NCBI GenBank assembly: GCA_020846025.1
Contig: JADLER010000183.1
Coordinates: forward strand, 1 to 45,409
DNA length: 45,409 nt
Source of the DNA: Bacteroidia bacterium
GTDB lineage: Bacteria; Bacteroidota; Bacteroidia; B-17B0; Aurantibacillaceae
Direction: 5' to 3'
Shown here: piece by piece, positions 32,626 to 40,598 of the stretch
Position numbering within the stretch: the stretch's first letter is position 1
How the letters are laid out: each line of letters starts with the position of its first letter
Position numbers and translations under genes: made by a program
The notes under the pieces: generated by a model
The model's input: only the letters and a program-made list of their open reading frames with translations
Told to the model about the DNA's origin: nothing
The model's database searches: none

Positions 32626-33906
32626 ATGAATGTAGCTAAAAAGCAAACTGCATTGCACTTATTAGATAATATTACGATTATCAGAAATAAGTACGATGAA
32701 ATTGCAAAGATTACAGGAGAGAATTTTAATATCTTTACTGTTTTACATCTTGAATCTGACGAGGTTAGACTACATTCAAGATTAATTGGAGAACTTCTGA
32801 ATCCAAAAGGTTCACATAATCAAAAAGGGTTGTTTTTGAAGTTATTTATTTCATGCCTTGGATTAGAGGAGTTATATACAGATGAACAAATAAAAAATGC
32901 CCAAGTTATTATTGAAGAAAACATAGGAGGTATATCCGATGATTACACAAAAGGTGGGCGCATTGATTTGGTAATTAAATTTGCTGATAATTATGAAATA
33001 GTTATTGAAAATAAAATTTGGGCTGGAGATCAACCATATCAGTTAGCTAGATATTTTAGTCATTACCCTAAAGCAACAATAGTATATTTAACACCTCATG
33101 GAGGGAAACCGTCAAATGAAAGTTTAGGAAAGATAACTAATGAGAGCGGGAGTACGAATCTCACCATTTTAGATATAAAAAATGTAAAATGTATATCTTA
33201 TCAAAATGAAATAATAAAATGGCTAGAAGCATGTCATAAAGAAGTTTATAAACTGCCACTAGTAAGAGAAGTATTTAGTCATTACATTAATGTTATAAAT
33301 AAATTAACGAATAAAACTAATTTTCATCAAATGAACGACGATATTTCAAAATTGATAATTAAAGATATTACTTATTATAAATCAGCAAATGATTTAGTAA
33401 ATACATTCAATATCATAAATGAAAAATTATATGCTGATGCCCAAGCTATTTTGAAGGGTAAATTTTTTAAAAAATATGGTGAGCAATTTAAAATAGATTA
33501 TAATAAACATTTTGATAATAATTTAGTATTCTTTACATATAAAGAATATGTATTTAGATTGAGACTTGCTGAAGAAGACGGAATAAGTATTTGGCTTGCT
33601 CCCGATAAAAAAGGGAGTTCACTAGGAGTAGCAAATGATGAAGCAATTATACATTTTAAAAATTATTTTGAGCCATTAAAAAATAGTTACAATGTCGTTA
33701 ATAATGTTAATTATACTGCTTGGATTATAAGTAAACATAATTTTTTGAATTGGGATATTGAGAATAAATTCAATTTGACTAACCCAGATTTTGTTGACAC
33801 TATTACAGATGATATAATTGAGGAAATTGATTTGTTTATTAATACTTTCAAAGAAAAAGCTATTAAGGAAAATATAGGAATTGTTTTTAGCTCTCCATTT
33901 AATTAA
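32626..33906 (+). CDS. PD-(D/E)XK nuclease-family protein
   Basis: 426 residues. The N-terminal region ESDEVRLHSRLIGELLNPKGSHNQ (43-66) is typical of the PDDEXK_4-type family. The catalytic core is complete: D114 in GGRIDLVIK and E128-N-K130 in YEIVIENKIW, followed by the Q-containing helix GDQPYQLARYFSHY (134-147). The C-terminal half (about 240-426) is a separate domain with no recognised match. The family comprises DNA nucleases often found near defence genes. Its stop codon is followed immediately by the ATG of the WYL regulator, so the two are coupled. The target (phage DNA, host DNA or nicked DNA) is unknown. Confidence 0.85.
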   Translation: MNVAKKQTALHLLDNITIIRNKYDEIAKITGENFNIFTVLHLESDEVRLHSRLIGELLNPKGSHNQKGLFLKLFISCLGLEELYTDEQIKNAQVIIEENIGGISDDYTKGGRIDLVIKFADNYEIVIENKIWAGDQPYQLARYFSHYPKATIVYLTPHGGKPSNESLGKITNESGSTNLTILDIKNVKCISYQNEIIKWLEACHKEVYKLPLVREVFSHYINVINKLTNKTNFHQMNDDISKLIIKDITYYKSANDLVNTFNIINEKLYADAQAILKGKFFKKYGEQFKIDYNKHFDNNLVFFTYKEYVFRLRLAEEDGISIWLAPDKKGSSLGVANDEAIIHFKNYFEPLKNSYNVVNNVNYTAWIISKHNFLNWDIENKFNLTNPDFVDTITDDIIEEIDLFINTFKEKAIKENIGIVFSSPFN

Positions 33907-34806
33907 ATGTCCAAACAAGAATATATATCTAGGTATTTAATTATTATTAATTATTTAAAGCGTGGTCAAGCATCTTGGGCGGATATTTTAACCCATCTAG
34001 AAACTCAATCAGAAATATCTGGTTATAATTATGTAATATCACAAAGAACATTTCAGAGAGATATTTCTGAAATAAGAAGCATGTGGAATTGTGATATACA
34101 AAATAACAAATCTACTGGTGTTTATTTTATTGCAGAGAGTGAAGACGAGCAAGATGAAAATATTGAGTTATTAGATTCCTTTAATTTGTTTAACGCTTTA
34201 AGTCTTACTAATAATTATTCAAATTATATTCAATTTGAAAGCAGAGTTCCGAAAGGAACAGAGCATATTTATGGTTTATTACACGCTATTAAAAATAAAT
34301 TTGTAGTAGAAATTGAATACCATAAATTTTATGAAGAAAAGTCAGAGCAAGTTATTATCAATCCTTATTTAATTAAACAATTTAAAGGACGTTGGTATTT
34401 ATTGTGTTTAAAGGTTGATGCAAATGATATAAGAACTTATGCTTTAGATAGAATAAAAAGTATTGACATTAAAAAGAAAAGATTTAGTGCTTCAAAAGAT
34501 TTTGATTTAAAAAACTATTTTAATAATTGTTTTGGAATTATTACACCTGACTGGGGAAGTCCTGAAAAGATTATTTTTAACTTAAAATCTTTTCAATCTA
34601 ATTATATTAAGTCATATCCTTTGCACGAAACACAGCGTATTATAAAAGAAACAAAAGAAGAAACTACGTTTGAAATTAATGTATTTATCACAGATGATTT
34701 AATTATGGAATTATTGTCGTATGGACAAGAGTTAGAAATCGTTTCGCCGAAAATCTTAGTTAAACAAATTGTCACTATAAATAAAAACATTTTAAATAAA
34801 TATTAA
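33907..34806 (+). CDS. WYL-domain transcriptional regulator
   Basis: A 299-residue protein with an N-terminal winged helix-turn-helix (about 1-65, including YVISQRTFQRDISEIRSMWN), a central WYL domain (about 130-200: FVVEIEYHKFYEEKSEQVIINPYLIKQFKGRWYLLCL, with R-W-Y-L) and a C-terminal WCX-like extension. WYL proteins sense nucleic acid or nucleotide ligands and frequently repress or activate phage-defence operons (BrxR/CapW type). It begins directly at the end of the nuclease gene. Being last in the operon, it may autoregulate the promoter upstream of 32425 or of the island genes. Confidence 0.88.
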   Translation: MSKQEYISRYLIIINYLKRGQASWADILTHLETQSEISGYNYVISQRTFQRDISEIRSMWNCDIQNNKSTGVYFIAESEDEQDENIELLDSFNLFNALSLTNNYSNYIQFESRVPKGTEHIYGLLHAIKNKFVVEIEYHKFYEEKSEQVIINPYLIKQFKGRWYLLCLKVDANDIRTYALDRIKSIDIKKKRFSASKDFDLKNYFNNCFGIITPDWGSPEKIIFNLKSFQSNYIKSYPLHETQRIIKETKEETTFEINVFITDDLIMELLSYGQELEIVSPKILVKQIVTINKNILNKY

Positions 34807-34820
34807 ATTTTCAAGATACC

Positions 34821-34845
34821 GCACGCCCGTGGCGCGCCTTTTGTT
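34821..34845 (+). terminator. GC-rich hairpin after the WYL gene
   Basis: Stem GCACGCC / GGCGCGC (one A-C mismatch, loop CGT), then CTTTTGTT. The block is far more GC-rich than its surroundings. It may be a terminator or a scar at the island edge. Confidence 0.45.
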
Positions 34846-34848
34846 GCG

Positions 34849-35045
34849 TAAAAGCATTTCCACCCAATGTAGATGTGTGTGGCGAGAATGGTGAATACCA
34901 CACTTTTTCTTATGATGGAAGTATTTTTAAAACGAAAATTGACTTTAAAGTATCTGACATCAGTAAAATTAGTTACGAATTTAAAATGGATACAGGCGAA
35001 TGGAAGGAATTTGAGTATTGGCAGGCAAGGCTTTGTGTCTCATAA
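34849..35045 (+). pseudogene. Displaced 3' end of the Dph6-like gene
   Basis: An in-frame remnant starting at KAFPPNVDVCGENGEYHTF and ending at EYWQARLCVS plus stop. It matches the last 66 codons of the gene at 29103-29807 with only about six amino-acid changes over about 91% identical DNA. It has no start codon and cannot make a functional protein alone. This is the signature left when a DNA segment enters a gene and supplies its own version of the 3' end, or when homologous sequence from a related strain recombines. Confidence 0.88.
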
Positions 35046-35093
35046 ATAGTTATATGTAAGACCGGCAGCAGATTCCTGGCTCAATCTTAATGA

Positions 35094-35126
35094 ATATTTG
35101 TAGCTCCGGTAGGCGGCAATTATGCG
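35094..35126. repeat. Right copy of the tRNA-Arg 3'-end repeat (putative attachment-site remnant)
   Basis: Bases 35094-35113 are identical to 35182-35201, the 3' end of the tRNA-Arg gene, 88 bp away. Bases 35097-35126 match 29861-29890 with one difference. It is followed by a perfect 9-bp inverted repeat, CAATTATGC / GCATAATTG (35117-35137). Confidence 0.8.
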
Positions 35127-35188
35127 GTGCATAATTGAGCGAGAAAGTGCGTTAGCAGATTCCTACCAACAAATTCAAAACATATTTG

Positions 35189-35260
35189 TAGCTCCGGTAG
35201 GAATCGAACCTACATCAAACGTTTAGGAAACGTCTATTCTATCCATTGAACTACGGTGCC
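35189..35260 (-). tRNA. tRNA-Arg (CCT), acceptor stem imperfect
   Basis: Cloverleaf on the minus strand: D-arm GTTC...GAAT, anticodon stem-loop GACGT TTCCTAA ACGTT (anticodon CCT), T-arm GTAGG TTCGATT CCTAC. The acceptor stem pairs 5' GGCACCG with 3' CGGAGCT, leaving an A4-A69 mismatch and a G1-U72 wobble. A perfect partner would be CGGTGCC, so the 3' strand may have been exchanged by an integrating element. The CCA end is not encoded. Confidence 0.9.
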
Positions 35261-35296
35261 AATTTGGGTAAAAATAGTAATAATCTACTGTAAAAT

Positions 35297-35322
35297 AAAA
35301 AAGCCACCAGACTTTGGTGGCT
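35297..35322 (-). terminator. Intrinsic terminator of tRNA-Asn
   Basis: On the minus strand: stem AGCCACC / GGTGGCT (35322-35316 with 35308-35302) followed by TTTTTTATTTT. Confidence 0.85.
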
Positions 35323-35326
35323 ATTG

Positions 35327-35400
35327 CTCCCTCTCCTGGGCTCGAACCAGGGACCCCATGATTAACAGTCATGTGCTCTAACCAGCTGAGCTAAGAAGGA
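35327..35400 (-). tRNA. tRNA-Asn (GTT)
   Basis: A complete cloverleaf on the minus strand: acceptor TCCTTCT / AGAGGGA, anticodon loop CTGTTAA with anticodon GTT, T-arm CCTGG TTCGAGC CCAGG, discriminator G73 as usual for tRNA-Asn. The CCA end is not encoded. Confidence 0.97.
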
Positions 35401-35426
35401 ATCCTTAATTTCCCTTAAAGGGAGGG

Positions 35427-35457
35427 CAAATTTAATATCTATTTTGTAAATAAACAA
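35427..35457 (-). promoter_or_regulatory. Promoter of tRNA-Asn
   Basis: On the minus strand: TTG at 35457-35455, 20 bp spacer, TAAATTTG at 35434-35427. The predicted start is about 20 bases before the mature tRNA. It lies back to back with the kinase promoter. Confidence 0.5.
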
Positions 35458-35465
35458 TATATTTG
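35458..35465 (+). promoter_or_regulatory. -7 promoter element of the PfkB-family kinase gene
   Basis: TATATTTG matches TAnnTTTG, 25 bp before the ATG. No TTTG at ideal spacing. Confidence 0.45.
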
Positions 35466-35490
35466 TGAAAATTTTTAACCATTTTACATT

Positions 35491-36414
35491 ATGAGCCTTT
35501 TAGTAGTTGGAACAGTGGCATTTGATGCAATTGAAACCCCTTTTGGAAAAACAGATAAGATTGTTGGAGGTGCTGCAAGTTATATTGCCTTAGCCGCTTC
35601 TTATTTTACCAATGATATTAATCTAGTATCGGTAGTAGGAGATGATTTTCCAGAGGATTTTATGAATACCCTTAAAAAACAGGGGGTGAGTTTAGATGGC
35701 TTACAAATTAAACAGGGACAAAAGTCGTTTTTTTGGAGCGGACGCTACCACAACGATATGAATTCACGAGATACCTTAGATACCCAACTAAACGTATTAG
35801 CCGATTTTGATCCTATTGTGCCCGATGCCTATAAAACTTGCGATTTTTTAATGTTAGGAAATTTAATGCCAAGTGTACAGCAAAAAGTGTTGGCACAATT
35901 AACCAAACGTCCGAAATTGATAGTGTTAGACACAATGAATTTTTGGATGGATATTGCAATGCCTGAGTTATTAGAAACGTTGAAAGGAATAGACGTGTTA
36001 ACCATTAATGATTCTGAGGCTCGTCAGCTTTCTGGCGAATATTCTTTAGTGAAAGCAGCTCAAAAAATTCTGGCTATGGGGCCAAAATTTCTTGTAATTA
36101 AGAAAGGAGAACATGGCGCTTTATTGTTTAATAACGAGGAAGTGTTTATTGCTCCAGCATTGCCACTTGAGGAGGTGTTTGATCCAACTGGCGCAGGAGA
36201 TAGTTTTGCTGGTGGTTTTATTGGATATTTATCAAAAACAAAAGATATTAGTTTTGAAAACATGAAACGTGCAATTATTTTTGGTTCGGCAATGGCAAGT
36301 TTTACTGTTCAAAAATTCGGAACTGAGCAATTAATAGGATTGTCGCAAGAAGATGTTGATGAACGTGTTCAAGATTTTGTGGACTTAGTACAGTTTGATA
36401 TTTCTTTAATTTAA
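35491..36414 (+). CDS. PfkB-family sugar/nucleoside kinase
   Basis: A 307-residue ribokinase-fold enzyme. The N-terminal substrate-binding signature is VGGAASYIALAASYF (about 25-39). The C-terminal ATP/anion-hole motif with the catalytic aspartate is FDPTGAGDSFAGGFIGYL (near 230-247). VLTINDSEARQLSGEY and FLVIKKGEHGALLF are family-typical strands. It phosphorylates a hydroxyl of a sugar or nucleoside. The substrate cannot be read from the sequence, and no sugar operon is adjacent. It has its own terminator. Confidence 0.9.
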   Translation: MSLLVVGTVAFDAIETPFGKTDKIVGGAASYIALAASYFTNDINLVSVVGDDFPEDFMNTLKKQGVSLDGLQIKQGQKSFFWSGRYHNDMNSRDTLDTQLNVLADFDPIVPDAYKTCDFLMLGNLMPSVQQKVLAQLTKRPKLIVLDTMNFWMDIAMPELLETLKGIDVLTINDSEARQLSGEYSLVKAAQKILAMGPKFLVIKKGEHGALLFNNEEVFIAPALPLEEVFDPTGAGDSFAGGFIGYLSKTKDISFENMKRAIIFGSAMASFTVQKFGTEQLIGLSQEDVDERVQDFVDLVQFDISLI

Positions 36415-36433
36415 TTTAAAAGTTCTTATAATT

Positions 36434-36465
36434 AAAAGCTGTTCTAAAAGGAACGGCTTTTTTTA
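36434..36465 (+). terminator. Intrinsic terminator of the kinase gene
   Basis: Stem AAAAGCTGTTC / GAACGGCTTTT (36434-36444 with 36451-36461, one T-G pair) followed by T's. Confidence 0.85.
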
Positions 36466-36491
36466 TATCTTAGCATAAAATAAATTATTTT

Positions 36492-37277
36492 TTGAAAATT
36501 AAGGGATTTATAGTTAGCTGTATTTTATGGCTTTGTTCTTTCACCTTTCAAGCTGATAAGAAAATTCGTGTTATGTTTTCCGAATCAAAACCCCGAGTAG
36601 AGATTGATGGCTTTGGTAATTTTTATATTATTACCAATCATGAAATGATGAAATATAACTCGGAAGGTGTTTTGCAAAAAAAGTTTAGCATAAAAAAATA
36701 TGGTCATATTGATTATGTGGATGCTATGAATCCTTTAAAGATTTTGGTTTACTATAAAGATTTTCAACAAGTTTTATTTTTAGACGATCAACTTACTCAG
36801 ACAAACTCTATAGTGTCGCTTGAAACCCTAGGATATGAGCAAACAGAACTAATTTGTTCTTCGGCTAATAATGGCTTTTGGATTTATAACAAACAAAATA
36901 ATGAGTTGATTCGATTTGACTCTGATTTAAAACCAATAGTACATACTGGAAATTTAAAACGCATTTTAGTGGTTGATTTAAAGCCTAATTATATGATGGA
37001 ACATAATAGTTTTGTTTATTTAAATTGTCCGAGCGAAGGTATTTTAGTGTTTGATATGTATGGCACATATTATAAAACAATTCCTATAAAGAATGTAAAT
37101 GAGTTTAATGTTGTAAATGGAGATGTTTTTTATTATGAAAATAAGTCTTTAAAACAGTATCAGGTGCTAACATTTAATACAGTAGAAAAATTATTTACAG
37201 ATTCATTATTACAAAATGTGTATTGGCAAAATAATCGTTTTTATAAAGTATTTAACGACTCTTTAGTTATTTTTTAA
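36492..37277 (+). CDS. Exported protein coupled to a TonB receptor, unknown
   Basis: 261 residues from a TTG start (MKIKGFIVSCILWLCSFTFQADKK), which gives a good signal peptide of about 20 residues. The mature part is beta-rich with repeating strand motifs (EIDGFGNFYIITNHEMMKYNSEG, NNGFWIYNKQNNELIRFDSDLKP, SEGILVFDMYGTYYKTIPI), suggesting a small beta-propeller. It ends 4 bp before the TonB-dependent receptor gene, so the two are cotranscribed. It may act as a periplasmic or surface partner of that receptor. No named family. Confidence 0.65.
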   Translation: MKIKGFIVSCILWLCSFTFQADKKIRVMFSESKPRVEIDGFGNFYIITNHEMMKYNSEGVLQKKFSIKKYGHIDYVDAMNPLKILVYYKDFQQVLFLDDQLTQTNSIVSLETLGYEQTELICSSANNGFWIYNKQNNELIRFDSDLKPIVHTGNLKRILVVDLKPNYMMEHNSFVYLNCPSEGILVFDMYGTYYKTIPIKNVNEFNVVNGDVFYYENKSLKQYQVLTFNTVEKLFTDSLLQNVYWQNNRFYKVFNDSLVIF

Positions 37278-37281
37278 ATTT

Positions 37282-39741
37282 ATGAGTAAGATTTTTATTT
37301 ATAGTTTCTTGTTTTTGAGTTATATTAAAATTGGATTTACCCAGTCGTATGTGCAAGTGATTCGAGGGCAAGTGTTAGATAAAGTTTCCTCAGTAGGATT
37401 GCCTGGTGTGGTAGTTAAAGTTAAAAATGATACGACTAATAAATTGGCTACAACTACCGATGCTAATGGCCGATTTAAAATTGAAAATGTGCCTGTTGGT
37501 CGTCGTTCTTTAGTTGTAATTCTTATGGGGTATAATACACAGGTTTTAAATGATTTAATAATTAATTCGGGTAAAGAAACTTATGTAACAGTTGAATTAG
37601 AGGAATCGTTAGTACAGATAGATGAGGTTGTAGTGAGTGCAGATACGGATAAAGACGTGGTAAACACCATGGAAGCAGTAAATGTAAAAAGTTTTAGTGT
37701 AGAGGAAACTGAACGCTATGCTGGTTCAAGACAAGATCCAGCACGTATGGCAAGTAACTTTGCAGGGGTGCAGGGCACTAATGATAGTCGTAATGACATA
37801 GTGGTGCGTGGTAATTCTCCTTCTGGACTCCTCTGGCGATTAGAAGAGATAGATATTCCAAATCCTAATCATTTTGCAGTAGCCGGTTCGGCAGGTGGAC
37901 CAACAGCTATTATAAATAATAAATATCTGGCCAATTCCGAATTTTTTACAGGAGCATTTCCAGCTAATTATGGAAATGCACTTGGAGGAGTATTTGATTT
38001 GAAAATGCGAAATGGTAATAATCAAAAACACGAACGTACATTTCAATTTGGATTACTAGGAACTGAGTTATCTTTAGAAGGACCAATCAATAAAGAAAAA
38101 GGAAGTAGTTACTTCGTTAATTATCGTTATTCAACTTTAAAATTATTGTCTGGATTAAATATCAAGTTAGGAACGAGCGCGGTGCCTCAGTATCAAGACG
38201 GTGCTTTTCGGTTTAATTTCCCAACTAAAAAAGCAGGCGTATTTTCATTGAGCGCAATTGGTGGTTATAGTACAATAAAAATTATTTTAAGCACTCAAAC
38301 TGAGCGGCCAAAAGAATTGTATGGCGATTTAAATCGTGACCAATATTTCACTTCCAATATGGGTGTTTTAATTTTAAATCATAGCTATTCGTTTAATAGT
38401 CGAACATTTATGAAAACTTCATTAGCCTATAGTATGCAAGGTCTTGATGTTAATCATTATCAGGTATTGCGTAATAAAGATTTTGTTCCTAATGATACGC
38501 TTCCTAAAATATTAGGATATAATTTTTATGAAGGAAAGTCAACATTGTCTTGGTTTGTTAAACATAAAATAAATCCAAAGAATAGTTTTAAGGCTGGTTT
38601 TTTAGCTAATGCGTTTCATATCAATTTTTATGATCAGGCTAAAATTAACTCAAGATATGATACCATAGCACAATATATTAATAATAAACCATATAAAACA
38701 CGTATAAATACACAAGCTGATTTTTATCTAATTCAACCCTATTTCTCTTATGTACATAAGTTTAATGAGAAGTGGAGTTCTAATATAGGAGTGTTTGCTC
38801 AGTTTCTTACTTTAAATAATAGTTATGCGATTGAACCTAGAGTGAGTATTCGTTATCAATTAAAAAGTAATCAGTCGTTAAGTTTAGCTTATGGTGTACA
38901 TAGCCAAATGCAGGCTACGTATATTTATTTTGCTAGCCCTGATAGTTTAGTAAGAGATGGGAAAACGTATGCTAATCCTACGAAACAATTAGATAATAAA
39001 AATTTAGGATTTAGTAAAGCACAACATATGGTGTTAGGGTATGATTTACAAATTGCTAAAAATTTACGCACAAGACTAGAGGCTTATTATCAGTATCTAT
39101 GGGATATTCCAGTATATGCTATCCCATCAGGTGTTTCATTAATTAATCGGGGCGCTACTTTTAATCGCTTTTTTCCTATTTATACCATGACGAATAAAGG
39201 AACAGGCTATAATTACGGTATAGAGCTCACACTAGAACGCACTTTTCATAAGCATTACTTTATTTTATATTCTGCTAGTTTGTATGATAGTAAATACACA
39301 GCTAGTAATGGTAAAACATTTAATACGGACTTTAACGGTAATTATATGATGAATGTATTGGGTGGTGTAGAATATGACATAGGAAAATCAAAAAAGAACA
39401 GTCTTAGTTTTTCGGGTAAGTTTACCTATGGCGGTGGGAAACGCTACTCTCCAGTAAACATTGCCGCAAGTAATGCTGTGATGGATGTAGTGGCTGATAA
39501 CGATAAAGTAAACACTTTACAATTTGCACCCTATAACAGGTTAGATTTTAGACTAGCTTATAAAATAAATACAAAGCAAGCAACGTATGAGATAGCACTA
39601 GATTTAGTAAACGTAATGAATGCTAAAAACATATTAGCACTTAGCTATGCACCAGACCCTGCTAATATTAATGCAGATCCACTGATAAAAAATTATCAAT
39701 TAGGGTTTTTGCCTTTATTTTATGTGAAGGTAGATTTTTAA
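37282..39741 (+). CDS. TonB-dependent receptor with N-terminal carboxypeptidase-like domain
   Basis: An 819-residue outer-membrane protein. A signal peptide (about 1-21) is followed by a carboxypeptidase-regulatory-like domain (about 28-112: VIRGQVLDKVSSVGLPGVVVKV ... DANGRFKIENVPVGRRSL), a plug domain (about 115-240, including NDIVVRGNSPSGLLW and ANYGNALGGVFDLKMRNGN) and a 22-stranded-type barrel ending in the aromatic FYVKVDF. It imports a large substrate using TonB energy; the substrate is unknown. No SusD-like partner is present, and the small upstream exported protein is the only linked candidate. Confidence 0.9.
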   Translation: MSKIFIYSFLFLSYIKIGFTQSYVQVIRGQVLDKVSSVGLPGVVVKVKNDTTNKLATTTDANGRFKIENVPVGRRSLVVILMGYNTQVLNDLIINSGKETYVTVELEESLVQIDEVVVSADTDKDVVNTMEAVNVKSFSVEETERYAGSRQDPARMASNFAGVQGTNDSRNDIVVRGNSPSGLLWRLEEIDIPNPNHFAVAGSAGGPTAIINNKYLANSEFFTGAFPANYGNALGGVFDLKMRNGNNQKHERTFQFGLLGTELSLEGPINKEKGSSYFVNYRYSTLKLLSGLNIKLGTSAVPQYQDGAFRFNFPTKKAGVFSLSAIGGYSTIKIILSTQTERPKELYGDLNRDQYFTSNMGVLILNHSYSFNSRTFMKTSLAYSMQGLDVNHYQVLRNKDFVPNDTLPKILGYNFYEGKSTLSWFVKHKINPKNSFKAGFLANAFHINFYDQAKINSRYDTIAQYINNKPYKTRINTQADFYLIQPYFSYVHKFNEKWSSNIGVFAQFLTLNNSYAIEPRVSIRYQLKSNQSLSLAYGVHSQMQATYIYFASPDSLVRDGKTYANPTKQLDNKNLGFSKAQHMVLGYDLQIAKNLRTRLEAYYQYLWDIPVYAIPSGVSLINRGATFNRFFPIYTMTNKGTGYNYGIELTLERTFHKHYFILYSASLYDSKYTASNGKTFNTDFNGNYMMNVLGGVEYDIGKSKKNSLSFSGKFTYGGGKRYSPVNIAASNAVMDVVADNDKVNTLQFAPYNRLDFRLAYKINTKQATYEIALDLVNVMNAKNILALSYAPDPANINADPLIKNYQLGFLPLFYVKVDF

Positions 39742-39744
39742 AAA

Positions 39745-39960
39745 TTACTTTTTAGTACTATCTACAGGGGTTGCACTAGAGGTATTGCTAGAGGGCTGAA
39801 TAGCTACTTCATTAAGTGCATCATCAATTACCTTGCCTATTGAGTCTGAAACTCGTTTTGCTTTTTTGTGCATCATCTCTCTATCTTCGGCAGCGGGGCC
39901 ACACTGAGTTAGGAACACGATTTGAGCAAAAAGAAAAGTGAGAACAAGTAATTTTTTCAT
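39745..39960 (-). CDS. Small lipoprotein
   Basis: 71 residues. The lipoprotein signal MKKLLVLTFLFAQIVFLTQC ends in the lipobox LTQC. The short mature part is charged (EDREMMHKKAKRVSDSIGKVIDDAL) and ends in a Ser/Thr-rich tail. It lies 3 bp from the convergent TonB receptor stop. Unknown function. Confidence 0.7.
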   Translation of the reverse strand: MKKLLVLTFLFAQIVFLTQCGPAAEDREMMHKKAKRVSDSIGKVIDDALNEVAIQPSSNTSSATPVDSTKK

Positions 39961-40034
39961 ATTTCTAATATTAGTTGTCGATTAATAATTGGAATGAAGA
40001 TACATAATAGTTTTATAATACTAATCAATGATAC

Positions 40035-40598
40035 TTATAATTTTTTTAAAATACGCTCGAAGGTATTCATGTTTCGAGAAGTAAAAGAATCTCTTAAATC
40101 CTTTCTTCCTAGTATTTTTCCAAATTGTGAGAGTAGGGTGTGAGATTTTGGAACACGCCAATAAAAAGTATGATGTATCACCTTTGCCAATTCTTCTGGT
40201 TCTGTTCGTGAATTTTTAAACTCATTCATCAATTTGTCAGCAATGTGTTCAATACCTATAAAACTATAAATATGAAAATCAGGATGAGATTTAAACGGAT
40301 TATTCTTAATTAAATTTTGTATAGAATTGGAATCTAAAATAAATAAATGAGCATCGTAATTAAAGTATTGGCCTAAGGATTTCTTTAGTTGATGTTCAAT
40401 TGTTTTTGGATCTAGATTACTTGAAAAAAGAATATTACCAGATGCTAGAATAGAACTCACATCACCTAAACCTTCTTTCTCAAACACCTTACATGCCTCC
40501 GCCATTTTCATATTAATACCCCCTACATTTACCCCTCTAAGAAAGGCACAATATCTCACTAACTCTTGAGTGTTATTTTTGATTAGGTTCCTTTTCAT
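40035..40598 (-). CDS. DUF1697-family protein
   Basis: About 187 residues from ATG 40598, with a TTG one codon earlier. The family pattern is clear: YCAFLRGVNVGGINMKMAE near the N-terminus, then SSILASGNILFSS and a C-terminal IHHTFYWRVPKSHTLLSQFGKILGRKDLRDSFTSRNMNTFERIL with the conserved T-x-RN-x-x-T. The fold is ferredoxin-like in duplicate; the function of DUF1697 is not known. Its start overlaps the end of the small membrane protein gene by 26 bp, so they are cotranslated. Confidence 0.88.
   Translation of the reverse strand: MKRNLIKNNTQELVRYCAFLRGVNVGGINMKMAEACKVFEKEGLGDVSSILASGNILFSSNLDPKTIEHQLKKSLGQYFNYDAHLFILDSNSIQNLIKNNPFKSHPDFHIYSFIGIEHIADKLMNEFKNSRTEPEELAKVIHHTFYWRVPKSHTLLSQFGKILGRKDLRDSFTSRNMNTFERILKKL

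Larger units (their letters stand above)
29891..34848. mobile_element. Accessory island beside tRNA-Arg, without its own integrase
   Basis: About 5 kb lying between two copies of a composite repeat (the Dph6-like gene 3' end plus a tRNA-Arg 3' end fragment). It carries a truncated transposase, a 21-bp-periodic array, small unknown genes, a PD-(D/E)XK nuclease and a WYL regulator. No recombinase, phage or conjugation gene is present, so it is a decayed element or was brought in by homologous recombination. Confidence 0.7.

Noticed and set aside
29808-34848. Integrase, phage or conjugation genes that would make the island an intact mobile element
   Set aside because: All frames of useful length were read; none shows recombinase, relaxase or phage motifs. 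Only a truncated IS1380-type transposase is present.
35127-35188. Second partial tRNA gene next to tRNA-Arg
   Set aside because: Only the 3' acceptor and T-stem strand are repeated; no anticodon arm or D-arm is present, so it is an attachment-type remnant.
34807-35188. Additional coding gene between the WYL gene and tRNA-Arg
   Set aside because: The only coding-like sequence is the startless 3' end of the Dph6-like gene. The rest is repeats and short spacer.
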